Shown: positions 51,430-61,114, numbered from the stretch's first letter. The stretch is DNA of 64,000 bases from Chlamydoabsidia padenii (GCA_025330725.1 JAIWND010000024.1:124001-188000), one strand, 5' to 3'. Numbers and translations: made by a program. The notes: generated by a model not told the origin, from the letters alone.

Positions 51430-54400
51430 GGGGAGAAGAATCGACCACGATTCTTGTAGCCGTCAAATCACCAGGTTGAGGAAATAAAGCACGAGTGTGA
51501 GCAGGGTGATACCAGGAAGATTCTATCGTATCCTTGGGAATAGCCAATTTGAGTCTATCTGTGTGTACCCAAGAGTTGTAGGGTTTGCCGCCGTCCAATG
51601 CCTTGAGTGAGTAAATGTCATTGTCGAGGTTTCGTCTGTCTATCTTGTAGGGACCAAACCAACGAGGTTCCAGACCAAGAGGATTCTCGTGTCGTACTAA
51701 AACAAAATCGCCTATTTCGAACCGTTGTGATTTAACCTGATCGTCCCAGCGTTGCTTGTCTGCTGCCTGTTCCTTTTCCATAAGTTCCTTCGCCTGTTGT
51801 CGCCTGTGTTGAAGTTTCAGTAGTCGAGGTGTCGAGGCATTTACCAGCTCGTCCATCGTTGTTTCGTCTTGCTGTCGTTCAGGAATTAAATTTGGCCAAA
51901 ATTCGTCCGGAGGTTGTCGAGGGTGTACACCATAAACCAAATAGAAAGGGCTTGTTTTTGTCGTTCTGTGATATCGTGTTCTACAAGACCACTCTACCCG
52001 GGGTAAGTATTTATCCCATTCGTATATATTACCTTGTACATATTTGCGCAACATAGATTTGATAATACCATTGAGACGTTCTACCTTGCCATTAGTCCGA
52101 GGGTGAAAAGCCGACGTACACGAGTGATGGGTTTTCATGAGAGATACATAGTTTGCCATAATCTTGGACATAAAGTTTGCACCACGGTCAGTCAAGATTT
52201 CGTCGGGACAGCCGAATCGCAGAGTGATTTCTTCATAGATAAACTTGGCAATGTTCGCGCCAGTAGCTTCGGGTAAGGCACGAAGAATCGGCCAGTTAGT
52301 AGAGTAATCGACTGCCACCAGTAACCACTTGTTGCCTTTTGCTGTCTGAGGGAGTTCACCAATAAAATCCAGATGCCACCGAGAGAAAGGAGCAGGAACC
52401 GGCAGGGGTTTCATCGGAGCACCATGTCTTGATCGTTGCTGAGGGCCGTTGATTTGACATTCCCGGCATTGCTTGAGCCAGTTCATTACATCAGTTTCCA
52501 TGGATTGCCAGTACATTCTTGATTTGAGATGAGACAATACCGTAGCGGCACCAAGATGACCAAGATCGTCGTGGTACTTTTGCAACCAGTTGGCACGATC
52601 TGAATAGGTAATAAAAGGCACGAGCTTAATCTGTTCATCTGTTTTTACTTTTTTCATAACTATACCGTCTTCCACCACGTAATCCTGTTTGTGCTTGTTG
52701 AGATTATCCTTGGCATCGCTAGGTACTGTTTCTTGATCGCAGAGATAGTAAACTGGCCAATCAGACGGATGATTGAGTTGAGGAGCCACTTGTTTATCGT
52801 CCATTGCATACAATAAGTCAGGTTGCATATCCACAGTAGAGTTATCACCAGAAGAGTCGTATCTTGCCACCACACGAGAAAGAGCATCAGGTACCACATG
52901 TTGAGATCCAGGTTTGTATTCAATAGTAGGGTCGTACAATTCGATTTCGTTCATCCACCTCGTCAATCTTGGAGTGGGCGTCATCTGAGTTCGTAAATAC
53001 TTAAGCGGGTTATGGTCCGTGCGCACCACAAAAGGTCTGCCATCCACAAAACATCGCCAGGTTCGTAAAGCATGAAGGATTGCCAACAATTCGCGTTCTT
53101 GCACCGGGTACTTAGTTTCTGCTGCTGATAGTTTCTTCGACTCGAATGCCACTGGGTGTAGTTTGCCGTCATCGTCGTATTGTTGTAGTACAGCACCAAT
53201 TCCATAATCCGAAGCATCTGTGTCGATTACAAAAGAAGAGTCATCACGAGGCATCATCAACACCGGACTTGTTATCAACGCGTTCTTTAATTGGTCGAAA
53301 GCTTTTTGACAGTCAGGGGTCCAAGTTATTCCACGCCGTTTGGGTCCAACACCTTTAGTCAAGTCCGATAATGGAGAAGCCACTGAAGAGAAATCTTTAA
53401 CAAATCGTCGATAATGAGAAGCCAACCCAAGGAATTGACGCACCTCTTGCACGTTGTTAGGCACCGGCCAGTCTTGGATCACCTTTAACTTGTCATCCGA
53501 AGGGCGAATACCAGCTGCTGATACCTTAAATCCAACAAAAGTAACGGTATCCCGTAGAAATGTACATTTTTTCATATTAGCATATAATCTGGCCTTACGT
53601 AATTTATCGAGCACCAGTTGCACATGTCGTAAATGTTCTTCCTTCGTTTTGCTGTAAATAAGTATGTCGTCCAAGTAAACCAGAGCATATTGATCCAGAG
53701 CATCTTCCAATATGTTGTTCATCAATCGTTGAAAGGTAGGGGGAGCATTGGTGAGCCCAAAAGGTAAAACCACAAATTCGAAAGATCCGTATCGAGTCGT
53801 AAACGCCGTCTTAGGTATATCGTCCTCATGTATTCGTACTTGGTGATACCCACTTTTAAGGTCAATACTAGAGAAGTACCGGGCGCCAGAGAGTTGCTCC
53901 AAACATTCGTCGATTCTGGGTAACGGGTGTTTATTGCGTCGAGTTACTTGGTTGAGAGCTCGGTAGTCGATACACATACGGAGGGACCCATCCTTCTTTC
54001 GTACAAACAGCACAGGTGCACCCCAAGGCGATACACTTGGCCGTATCAGTCGTAATTCCAGGAGTTCATCCAATTGTCGTTTCAGTTCTTTTAACTCCCG
54101 AGGAGACATCTTGTAAGGTGTCCGATGAACCGGTTGCGCATCACCAGTGTCGATTAGATGGGCCACACCACGATCCGGAGGTAAACCAGGTATTTTGTCT
54201 GTAAACACATCACTATATTCTTGAAGGAGAGGCTCAATTATGGAATCTGTCGGACCATTACCACCATCTGTCGTTAGTGTTAAACACCAGCAGTTGTCAA
54301 TCTGGTTGTTGGTCAAGCTTCGGTCCAGTTGTTTTTCGGTCATGATGTAATCCAGATTCTTGTAGTAAAGCTGTCGATCTTGCATAGGTGTCAATAACAC

Positions 54401-55066
54401 CGTCCGCCCATGAGTGTCCACCAGTTTCCACACATCGTATTGCCATTCAGGAACAGGATTTTCTTGTCTAAACCAGTCCATTCCGAGGATCAGATCAAAT
54501 CTTGTTTCTAACACATACGCATCAACTGTACAGCACCATGTATCTTTCTTCAGTCGTAACCGTGCTTTATACTTGATAACCATTTTCTTGCCATTCGCTA
54601 CCTCCACCGTTTGTCGTCGCACTGGTTCCAAAGGCAATCCCACCACCAAATCTGGGTGCACATAAGTATGAGAAGCTCCTGTATCCAATAATGCCGTTAT
54701 GTCATGGTCACTACACAGCATGTGGTAAAGGGGTAAATTAGTTTGTCGTTTATTTAATTGATAAATAATTTCACTATCTTCATTTTCCATTAATTCCTCT
54801 TCTGTGTCATGTTCCCCATCACAATTATTTTCTTTTTTGTTACTATCAGTGGCACGGTCCATCGTGTCCACAACCATATCCGCGATTAATCCAGTTTCGT
54901 CGAGGCTTTTGTTCGATTCCCATTCGTGTTTCTTGTTCTTGATACAGTCCATCGTATCCATCGTATCCGCCTGGGTAGAAGGTGAGTTCGAAGTTGTAAT
55001 TGTCATGCACGCCCCAGATTCACCTTTTAATCTGAGCGTGCCTTGTCTTTTAAATCCTTCAACCAT
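51419..55066 (-). CDS. pol: Retrotransposon Pol polyprotein (protease, RT, RNase H, integrase)
   Basis: An open frame of 1,215 codons from its first ATG (55066), in the -1 frame relative to gag and overlapping it by 40 nt. In order: aspartic protease LLDTGASHTYV (about residue 128); reverse transcriptase with MCIDYRALNQVT, FSSIDLKSGYHQV, LPFGLTNAPPTFQRLM and YLDDILIYSKT; RNase H with DTDASDYGIGAVLQQY and RTDHNPLKY; integrase zinc-binding H-H-C-C (LGHLG ... CREC) and DDE residues in WHLDFIGEL, ILTDRGANF and NGKVERLNG; then a GPY module WFGPYKI. No internal stops. The stop codon touches the LTR. Expression probably uses -1 frameshifting; reinitiation at 55066 is the alternative. Confidence 0.95.
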   Translation of the reverse strand: MVEGFKRQGTLRLKGESGACMTITTSNSPSTQADTMDTMDCIKNKKHEWESNKSLDETGLIADMVVDTMDRATDSNKKENNCDGEHDTEEELMENEDSEIIYQLNKRQTNLPLYHMLCSDHDITALLDTGASHTYVHPDLVVGLPLEPVRRQTVEVANGKKMVIKYKARLRLKKDTWCCTVDAYVLETRFDLILGMDWFRQENPVPEWQYDVWKLVDTHGRTVLLTPMQDRQLYYKNLDYIMTEKQLDRSLTNNQIDNCWCLTLTTDGGNGPTDSIIEPLLQEYSDVFTDKIPGLPPDRGVAHLIDTGDAQPVHRTPYKMSPRELKELKRQLDELLELRLIRPSVSPWGAPVLFVRKKDGSLRMCIDYRALNQVTRRNKHPLPRIDECLEQLSGARYFSSIDLKSGYHQVRIHEDDIPKTAFTTRYGSFEFVVLPFGLTNAPPTFQRLMNNILEDALDQYALVYLDDILIYSKTKEEHLRHVQLVLDKLRKARLYANMKKCTFLRDTVTFVGFKVSAAGIRPSDDKLKVIQDWPVPNNVQEVRQFLGLASHYRRFVKDFSSVASPLSDLTKGVGPKRRGITWTPDCQKAFDQLKNALITSPVLMMPRDDSSFVIDTDASDYGIGAVLQQYDDDGKLHPVAFESKKLSAAETKYPVQERELLAILHALRTWRCFVDGRPFVVRTDHNPLKYLRTQMTPTPRLTRWMNEIELYDPTIEYKPGSQHVVPDALSRVVARYDSSGDNSTVDMQPDLLYAMDDKQVAPQLNHPSDWPVYYLCDQETVPSDAKDNLNKHKQDYVVEDGIVMKKVKTDEQIKLVPFITYSDRANWLQKYHDDLGHLGAATVLSHLKSRMYWQSMETDVMNWLKQCRECQINGPQQRSRHGAPMKPLPVPAPFSRWHLDFIGELPQTAKGNKWLLVAVDYSTNWPILRALPEATGANIAKFIYEEITLRFGCPDEILTDRGANFMSKIMANYVSLMKTHHSCTSAFHPRTNGKVERLNGIIKSMLRKYVQGNIYEWDKYLPRVEWSCRTRYHRTTKTSPFYLVYGVHPRQPPDEFWPNLIPERQQDETTMDELVNASTPRLLKLQHRRQQAKELMEKEQAADKQRWDDQVKSQRFEIGDFVLVRHENPLGLEPRWFGPYKIDRRNLDNDIYSLKALDGGKPYNSWVHTDRLKLAIPKDTIESSWYHPAHTRALFPQPGDLTATRIVVDSSPRGE

Positions 55067-55872
55067 TTACAATCCTTGATAACATGTCCTTGTTTTTCGC
55101 ACGCGAAGCACCGAATTGTCTTATTTACCGGTTTCCTTTCTTGTTGCTGTCTTGGTTGGCGCGGTTGGTAAGGTCGGCGTGTCGTGGCGTAATCCAGATC
55201 CATCGGTTGAGGTCCATCATACCCATTGCTTGGTCGAAGGGGAGGAAGGGGAGTAAGATAATTCATGCCTTGCACCATCGCCATGGACTGTTCGAAAGAG
55301 AGAGCCAAAATTTCCGCCGCGTCCTTGGATTTTGGGAATTCTTTCATAACATGCGCACGCACCATGGGTTGCAATCCCCGAATGAAGCGATCCTTAAATT
55401 CGTCGTCCGTCACCGATGGTAATAGCAGCTCCACGTCATGAAAGGCATTAACATATTCACGTACCGATCCAGTTTGTTGTAAGTTGGCCAGTTGGTCCCT
55501 AGCTTCTTCATGAGCGTTGATAGGTCTAAAAGCCGAGCGTAGTAGCTTTTTGAAGTCATTCCAATCCACCGTATCTTCGCCTCTGGTCTCCATTCGTCGC
55601 CACCATACGTCTGCACCATCCCGGAGTAAAGTCACCGCATAATCCACCTGTCTATCGTTTGCCAACCGAGTGAATTCGAAATATCGTTCCACCGAACGGA
55701 GCCAACTGTCAACCATTACTGCATTACGAATGCCCGAAAAACAAGGCGGAGGAGGTACCTTAACCATAGTCGCTGCTTCTCGTTCCTTCCTTTCGTCCAA
55801 CAAAAGCTTGGTGCTGATCATCAATGTTTGCAGTGTTTGTGCCAAGTCTACGTTTTGAAAGTTGTCGGTCAT
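55027..55872 (-). CDS. gag: Retrotransposon Gag-like protein
   Basis: Structural protein forming the virus-like particle. The first ATG in frame is at 55872 (MTDNFQNVDLAQTLQTLMIS), about 281 residues. The capsid-like region includes PPCFSGIRNAVMVDSWLRSV, VTLLRDGADVWWRRMETRG and FRPINAHEEARDQLANLQQT, the usual Ty3/gypsy retrotrans_gag pattern. The C-terminus has one CCHC zinc knuckle, CFACEKQGHVIKDC (C-x2-C-x4-H-x4-C). It ends at TAA 55029-55027. A slippery heptamer lies 18 nt before the stop. Confidence 0.93.
   Translation of the reverse strand: MTDNFQNVDLAQTLQTLMISTKLLLDERKEREAATMVKVPPPPCFSGIRNAVMVDSWLRSVERYFEFTRLANDRQVDYAVTLLRDGADVWWRRMETRGEDTVDWNDFKKLLRSAFRPINAHEEARDQLANLQQTGSVREYVNAFHDVELLLPSVTDDEFKDRFIRGLQPMVRAHVMKEFPKSKDAAEILALSFEQSMAMVQGMNYLTPLPPLRPSNGYDGPQPMDLDYATTRRPYQPRQPRQQQERKPVNKTIRCFACEKQGHVIKDCKWLKDLKDKARSD
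55048..55054 (-). promoter_or_regulatory. -1 ribosomal frameshift slippery heptamer
   Basis: On the coding strand TTTAAAA, read by gag as T-TTA-AAA (codons GAT TTA AAA GAC). This is the canonical X-XXY-YYZ pattern in the correct register. A -1 slip moves ribosomes into the pol frame (AGA CAA GGC). It lies in the gag/pol overlap. Confidence 0.65.
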
Positions 55873-55898
55873 CGTTGAGATATCGTAATTAGCCACAA

Positions 55899-55905
55899 GC
55901 TACCA
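55899..55905 (-). other. Possible primer-binding site of the retrotransposon
   Basis: In element orientation, one base after the 5' LTR, TGGTAGC matches the CCA-containing end (GCTACCA) known for fungal initiator tRNA-Met. The match seems to stop after seven bases (next TTG), so the primer is uncertain. Confidence 0.4.
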
Positions 55906-55906
55906 G

Positions 55907-56164
55907 TGTCGTTTGAACTATAAGACGAGTATTCCTTTTTTATATCAGGTGAAGAATAATGTTTTTATTAAAAGTGAAGTCTACATATATATATACTATT
56001 CTATTATCGGAGTCTATGGCTGAATTGGTTATATCGAAGCATCTAGATGTTAAAAGATTTATCGAGAGAGAAAGAAGAGAAAGAAGAGAAAGGAGAAAGA
56101 GACAAAAAGAAATTTCCAGATTGATATCTAATTTTCCAGAGAAAATCACTTTTTATCTCCGACA
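55907..56164 (-). repeat. 5' LTR of the retrotransposon (right copy)
   Basis: 258 bp, apparently identical to the left LTR at 51161-51418. Immediately outside it (56165-56184) a 20-bp copy of the LTR terminus is repeated directly. Confidence 0.95.
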
Positions 56165-56207
56165 AAATCACTTTTTATCTCCGATAGGGCTGAAAGCCAA
56201 AAAATAA

Positions 56208-56279
56208 GGGCTTCTCCGGGAATCGAACCCGGGACCTCTCGCACCCTAAGCGAGAATTATACCACTAAACCAAGAAGCC
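56208..56279 (-). tRNA. tRNA-Pro(AGG)
   Basis: A 72-nt minus-strand cloverleaf. The acceptor GGCTTCT pairs with AGAAGCC, discriminator C. The anticodon arm CTCGC-TTAGGGT-GCGAG gives anticodon AGG. The T arm contains GGGTTCGATTCCC. The retrotransposon ends 44 bp from its 3' end. Confidence 0.95.
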
Positions 56280-56322
56280 ACTTGTTGAAATGTCAAGTTC
56301 TATGTAGTATATATAGCAGATT

Positions 56323-56341
56323 GGTCGGGGTTTATAAATTT
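56323..56341 (+). promoter_or_regulatory. CGG-TTTATAAA element upstream of tRNA-Pro
   Basis: GGTCGGGGTTTATAAATTT, 44-62 bp upstream of the tRNA-Pro 5' end, in reverse orientation to the tRNA. It matches the motif upstream of protein genes. Confidence 0.4.
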
Positions 56342-57157
56342 AAAATAGCGATTGTTAATTGTTCTCTTTATTGATAATAAAATAACCACGTATTTATACT
56401 ATTCTATAATTCTAGCGACTTCTATAATATTATTAATGTATGTATTTCTAATTGTGTTTATAATGGTGATGATTGGTGTTGTCTTCCATATAATAGATGC
56501 TCTTGGAAAGTTGTGGAAGCTACTGGTTTATACTGGCTGGGCGGACTTTGAATGAAAATAGGCTGCGCCTATTTTTCCTGCGTTTGGAACCAGCTTTGAC
56601 CAGGGGAACACCACGGGCATCGACTTGGGCGGTTCTTGGAAATTCATGGCCATAGTCACCTCCAAGACCGACAGAAAATAAAATTGCAATGTGTTATATA
56701 AATCACAACGTCGGTATTTCAAAGAATCACGTGATAAAAATATGAATAGTATTATTGGTGGAGATTCCTTAGACAATCGATATCATTGGTTATAGTGAGT
56801 GCGGTACTCTTGCAGGAACAATTTCCAAATGCGGATAACTACACCAAAAGCACAGATGAATAAAATGATCATGCACACGTTTGCATAAAGCAGTTTTAGC
56901 AAGTTTGTTTTTTCTTTTTTTTTTTGAAAAGTGTCAACCATATGCATAGATTTCATACAATAAAAGGAAATCCATCCCATCTTCAACCAACTCGGTTTAC
57001 ATGGGAACCGAGTTTGAGAAAGAAAAAAAGCTCGAAACCTGAGAGAAGTAAAATAAGGAGATCCATCAGGTACAATCAAGACATTGAGCTACAATTCCAT
57101 TCTTGTCATGGCAAAAAAGGAATCAAGTAAGATGTTTGAGGTGATTCGAAAAGGGAG

Positions 57158-57173
57158 GTCGGAATTTCAAAAT
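57158..57173 (+). promoter_or_regulatory. Recurring promoter motif upstream of G-beta
   Basis: GTCGGAATTTCAAAAT, about 126-141 bp upstream of ATG 57299, in the same orientation as the gene. Confidence 0.5.
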
Positions 57174-57298
57174 GTTATAAAAATAGGGGGTCGGTTCCCC
57201 CCCCTTTTTTTTTTCTTCTCGCTCTCTTTCTTTCTTTTTTGTCTTTTTTATCTTCTTCTTCCTCCAATTATCCTTTTTACTTTATAATCTAGACAGTA

Positions 57299-57409
57299 AT
57301 GACAAACGATAGCGACATTCAAGAACGTATTGCCTCAGCACGCCGGGAAGCCGAGGCCTTGAAAGAACGCATCAAACAACGAAAAGAAGCCTTGGCCGAT
57401 TCCACACGT

Positions 57410-57446
<37 letters not shown>

Positions 57447-58468
57447 CAGGACACAAATGACTAATACTATTGTTTTTGTATAGTACAGGAAATGGCAAAA
57501 GAAGTAGAAACTTTACCGCGAATAGTGATGAAAGCACGACGAACACTCAAAGGACATTTGGCCAAGATCTATTCGATGCATTGGGGACAAGATAAACGAC
57601 ATCTTGTCTCCGCTTCTCAAGATGGTAAACTAATAGTCTGGGATGCCTACTCCTCCAACAAAGTACATGCTATTCCTTTACGATCCTCTTGGGTGATGAC
57701 TTGTGCGTATGCTCCGTCAGGTAACTTTGTCGCCTGTGGTGGTCTGGATAATATCTGCTCGATCTATAATCTTCGTGGACGGGATGGACCCATGCGACCT
57801 CAACGTGAATTATCTGCTCATACAGGGTATCTCAGCTGCTGTCGGTTTATCAATGATCGCCAAATCTTGACGTCTTCCGGGGATATGTCTTGTATGCTCT
57901 GGGATATTGATGCTGGGGTGAAAACGGAAGAATTCGTCGACCATACTGGGGATGTAATGAGGTAAACTCTCACCACCAAATGACTCATTTACTAATCAAC
58001 TCTTATCATAGTCTTTCATTAGGACCTAATCCGAATGTCTTTGTCACTGGTGCATGTGATGCTACTGCTAAAGTATGGGATATAAGAACCAGGAAATGTG
58101 TACAAACGTTTGTGGGCCACGAATCGGATATCAACGCCGTCCAATTCTTCCCTAATGGAAATGCCTTTGTCACCGGGTCGGATGATGCCAGTTGTCGATT
58201 GTTTGATCTTCGTGCAGACTGTGAACTAGGTGTATACTCAAGTGAAGCCGTGCTATGTGGTATTACATCCATTGGATTCTCGGTGTCTGGTCGTCTTTTG
58301 TTTGGTGGCTATGATGATTGTAATTGCCATGTGTGGGATACTCTAAAAGGTGAACGACTGGGTACTTTGTCTGCCCATGATAATCGGGTGTCTTGTCTAG
58401 GTGTGTCGGCTGATGGTATGGCTCTTTGTACTGGTAGTTGGGACTCGACACTGAAAATATGGGCATAA
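57299..58468 (+). CDS. Heterotrimeric G-protein beta subunit
   Basis: Seven-bladed WD40 subunit that pairs with G-gamma and signals from seven-helix receptors in fungal mating, nutrient and development pathways. Three exons give about 350 residues: [20 protein letters not shown] (coiled-coil N-terminus), [112 protein letters not shown] and the end [15 protein letters not shown]. This is very close to canonical G-beta in length and motif. Intron 1 carries an A28 run straight after the donor. Mucorales often keep several G-beta paralogues; this cannot be told apart here. Confidence 0.96.
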
Positions 58469-59007
58469 TCATACTTTTTAACTATAGCTTACCCTTTTGT
58501 TTATATTACCCTTTAATCTCTTTAAACTAATTACCCATCTCCTTCAAATCAAACCAATAAATAAACATTACTACTCTTCGTTTTTTATTTTATTTTATGT
58601 ATATATATGGATGTGTGTTTAAGGAGTCGGCTTATGCATGTGTCACAAGAATGCCATTGGTATCTCCTCCACAAGTCTTGTAATTGCTAAATATGTAGTT
58701 TCCATACCCTTTCCCCCCTTTTCTTGTCAAAATCAAACAATAAACAACTCCATCATGTGTCCTGCGATATATACATATAAGATAGTGAAGACATGTATTT
58801 ATTATGTGCTTTTAGATAAAATCTAAAAGACAATAAAGACGATTGGATTCCTAATACAATAAGAAGACTACTGGTATAATGTGATATGTATAAGAAAAAA
58901 AAAAAAAAAAAGAGTAAAGTAAATAGGAAGGGGGTAACAATAAAGATTATGAGTAATAATAATATAATAATGATAATGATAATAGGGTGATAATCTAAAA
59001 AGGAGCA
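58469..59007. other. Convergent 3' region
   Basis: 3' flanks of the G-beta gene (plus) and of the hypothetical gene (minus). AATAAA signals lie at about 58557 and 58832. A TAA-rich repeat is near 58955-58985. No gene seen. Confidence 0.55.
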
Positions 59008-59766
59008 TCAACAGGTAAAATGGGAATGTCGGCGTTTGGTCGGTGGCAAGGAAGGTTTAAACCACCGAGTTAAAAAATGACAAGAAGGCACTGGATGAGT
59101 TCGTTCGAGAATAGCCGAATGGACCGAGATGTTGGAGTTCCGTCGTTGTTGTAGCAGCATAAAATCCGACGCCCTACGTTGTAACAAAGGCGGTGTTACC
59201 ACTTCCGAGGATAAGGTCGATGTAAAAGACGATCCGGATGATGATAGATTATTTAAAGTAGGCTGAGGTAAGGTCACACGTAAAAAGGATTCCACCATAG
59301 GATCTTCATAATGACGTACGCATCGGTATTCACGATTGATACGATCCATTTCCTTGGTAAGCCGTTTCATGTTCGTGGGATGGTCAAGGTGGTGCTTGTC
59401 GTCGGCGAGAAAACTTTGGCGTTGTAGCATCATTTTGTGCTGGGTTCGATTTAGATCGGATCGAACTAGTAAAGTGGTGGTGAGGGGTAGGGTTTTTTTG
59501 TTTGGTTGTATTGTTGTTGAATGGTGAGGTATTTGTGCCTGAACGTGGATTTGATTGAGTTGAATACTGGCTTTCGACCTTAATGAGGGTTGACTTTGCC
59601 AATGTCGAAGTGCTTTGGTGTTTGTTGATGACGATGGTGGATGAGTTGCTGTTGATCCTAGTCCTGGTTTTGGTGATTGTATTGATGCCGATGTTGGTGA
59701 TAATGTGTTGGGTGTTTTTCCAAGACTTGTATTAGGTAAGGAGTAATGTTGCTGAACTAGAGCCAT
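59008..59766 (-). CDS. Hypothetical protein, Ser/Thr-rich
   Basis: A single exon of 252 codons from ATG 59766 (MALVQQHYSLPNTSLGKTPN). The N-terminal 100 residues are low-complexity Ser/Thr/Pro/Gln. A more conserved-looking basic helical block follows (HKMMLQRQSFLADDKHHLDH, then MKRLTKEMDRINREYRCVRH and YEDPMVESFLRV). Towards the C-terminus are RRASDF and RRNSNIS, which resemble PKA sites, and a final RWFKPSLPPTKRRHSHFTC. I recognise no domain. The consistent frame, start context and codon pattern support a real gene. Confidence 0.6.
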   Translation of the reverse strand: MALVQQHYSLPNTSLGKTPNTLSPTSASIQSPKPGLGSTATHPPSSSTNTKALRHWQSQPSLRSKASIQLNQIHVQAQIPHHSTTIQPNKKTLPLTTTLLVRSDLNRTQHKMMLQRQSFLADDKHHLDHPTNMKRLTKEMDRINREYRCVRHYEDPMVESFLRVTLPQPTLNNLSSSGSSFTSTLSSEVVTPPLLQRRASDFMLLQQRRNSNISVHSAILERTHPVPSCHFLTRWFKPSLPPTKRRHSHFTC

Positions 59767-60045
59767 GGTCCGTTCGTATTATGATAATACACAATTATTG
59801 AATAAAATAGTGATGTTAAAATGAAGAAGAAGAAGAAGAAGACAAGACGAAAAAAAAAAAAAAGGAGAAAAAGGGGGATTGGCCTCAAATAACAATCATG
59901 TGCTAAAAAGGGAATACATTTTGGGAGTTATCCCCACATGACACATTTTCAATGGCCGATTATCAAACAAACATTATAATCTATGATTTTATTATAAGAT
60001 GTATATATAAACTAATTTGTTAACTATTCATTAAATTCTATACTA

Positions 60046-61083
60046 TCATTTTATGTTATTAACAAAACCCAACTTGAATTTTGACCATTGTTTGTAAAAG
60101 GAGCCAGTAATGGCATATGCAATTGGATTTCCACGTCTATATAAGAAGAAGACAATAAAGAAGACCGTCATCAAGTTTACAGTAGTATGTTTCAATGCAG
60201 CCTATTAATAGATTAAAGCCAACAACAATATTAAAAAAAAAAAAGTAAGCAACCTTCTACCTTTTTTCCACCTTTTTAAACTTTACCTTGAGTACCCATT
60301 TCCAAGCATTCCATACTTCATTATCGTCAGTATCACCTTTTCGAGCCGACTGTGGTTTCTTAATATCCAATTGATCTCGATCCATCAGTTCTTGCCTTAG
60401 TCCATCAATACGTTCATTCAACGCGATGATTTCTGCTTGAAGAGTTTCCAATGCACGCTTTGTGGCAGGTCCCAGAGCAACCACGGAGGTATATTGTTGA
60501 TCCGTTAATAACCTATTTTCAGTGTGAGGCGGATAGTTCGGTCGAGGTTCGGAAGGTGCACCGATGGTTGTCACAGAAGTAGCCGAACCTTCCATTATAG
60601 GTGATTGAAGTGAAAGGTCATGTTGTCGCTGCTGATTTGTTTGTTGATAAAATGTAGTGGGTGTTGCATAAAGTTGATTTTGTCTATATTCTTCATCTAT
60701 ACTGTCATTACTAGAGTCATCACCCCCCTTTGTAGTTCTGCCATATCGATGTTGATGTTGGTGTTTACTGTTTTCTTGACTAGTTGCCCATGGATTAACA
60801 CTATTATCAAAAGTTTCATCAAATAAAGGTTGTTTTGAGCTGATAGATGATGTTTGTATGTTTGTTGGAGAATGTCTGACTCGTCTTGTTGTTCGATTCA
60901 TATCGGATCGCTGTGACATTGTAGAAGGAGGTCGCATACCGGCTGCGTTCATATGATTGTTGACATTAGTTACTGTTGTAGATGTTGCTACTGATGATGA
61001 TCTTGAGAATCGTCGATGAGGTGCGTTAGGAGCTGTCACCATAGTTGTAGTCGAGTCCATTGAGGGTATCCGTCGAAGTGATC

Positions 61084-61114
<31 letters not shown>

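Larger units (their letters stand above)
51161..56164 (-). mobile_element. Ty3/gypsy LTR retrotransposon, apparently intact
   Basis: A 5,004-bp element with two 258-bp LTRs that look identical, beginning TGTCG and ending CGACA. The coding strand is minus: LTR, gag, pol (protease, reverse transcriptase, RNase H, integrase), LTR. The RT-RNase H-integrase order defines Ty3/gypsy (Metaviridae). Both frames are open and catalytic motifs are intact, so the insertion is recent and may be active. It sits between tRNA-Ser and tRNA-Pro, which point towards it, 42 and 44 bp from their 3' ends. No target-site duplication is visible (ACGTC on the left, AAATC on the right). No chromodomain is recognised. 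Confidence 0.93.
56280..57298. other. Intergenic region between tRNA-Pro and G-beta gene
   Basis: It contains the CGG-TTTATAAA element upstream of tRNA-Pro, a 9-bp perfect stem AACTCGGTT/AACCGAGTT at 56989-57014, and a recurring motif at 57158-57173 upstream of the G-beta gene. A minus-strand frame at 56783-56906 could encode a hydrophobic peptide (VCMIILFICAFGVVIRIW), but it lacks a convincing start. No gene called. Confidence 0.5.

Noticed and set aside
56528..56776. Minus-strand frame of 82 codons after tRNA-Pro
   Set aside because: No recognisable domain, no promoter motif upstream and no splice support.
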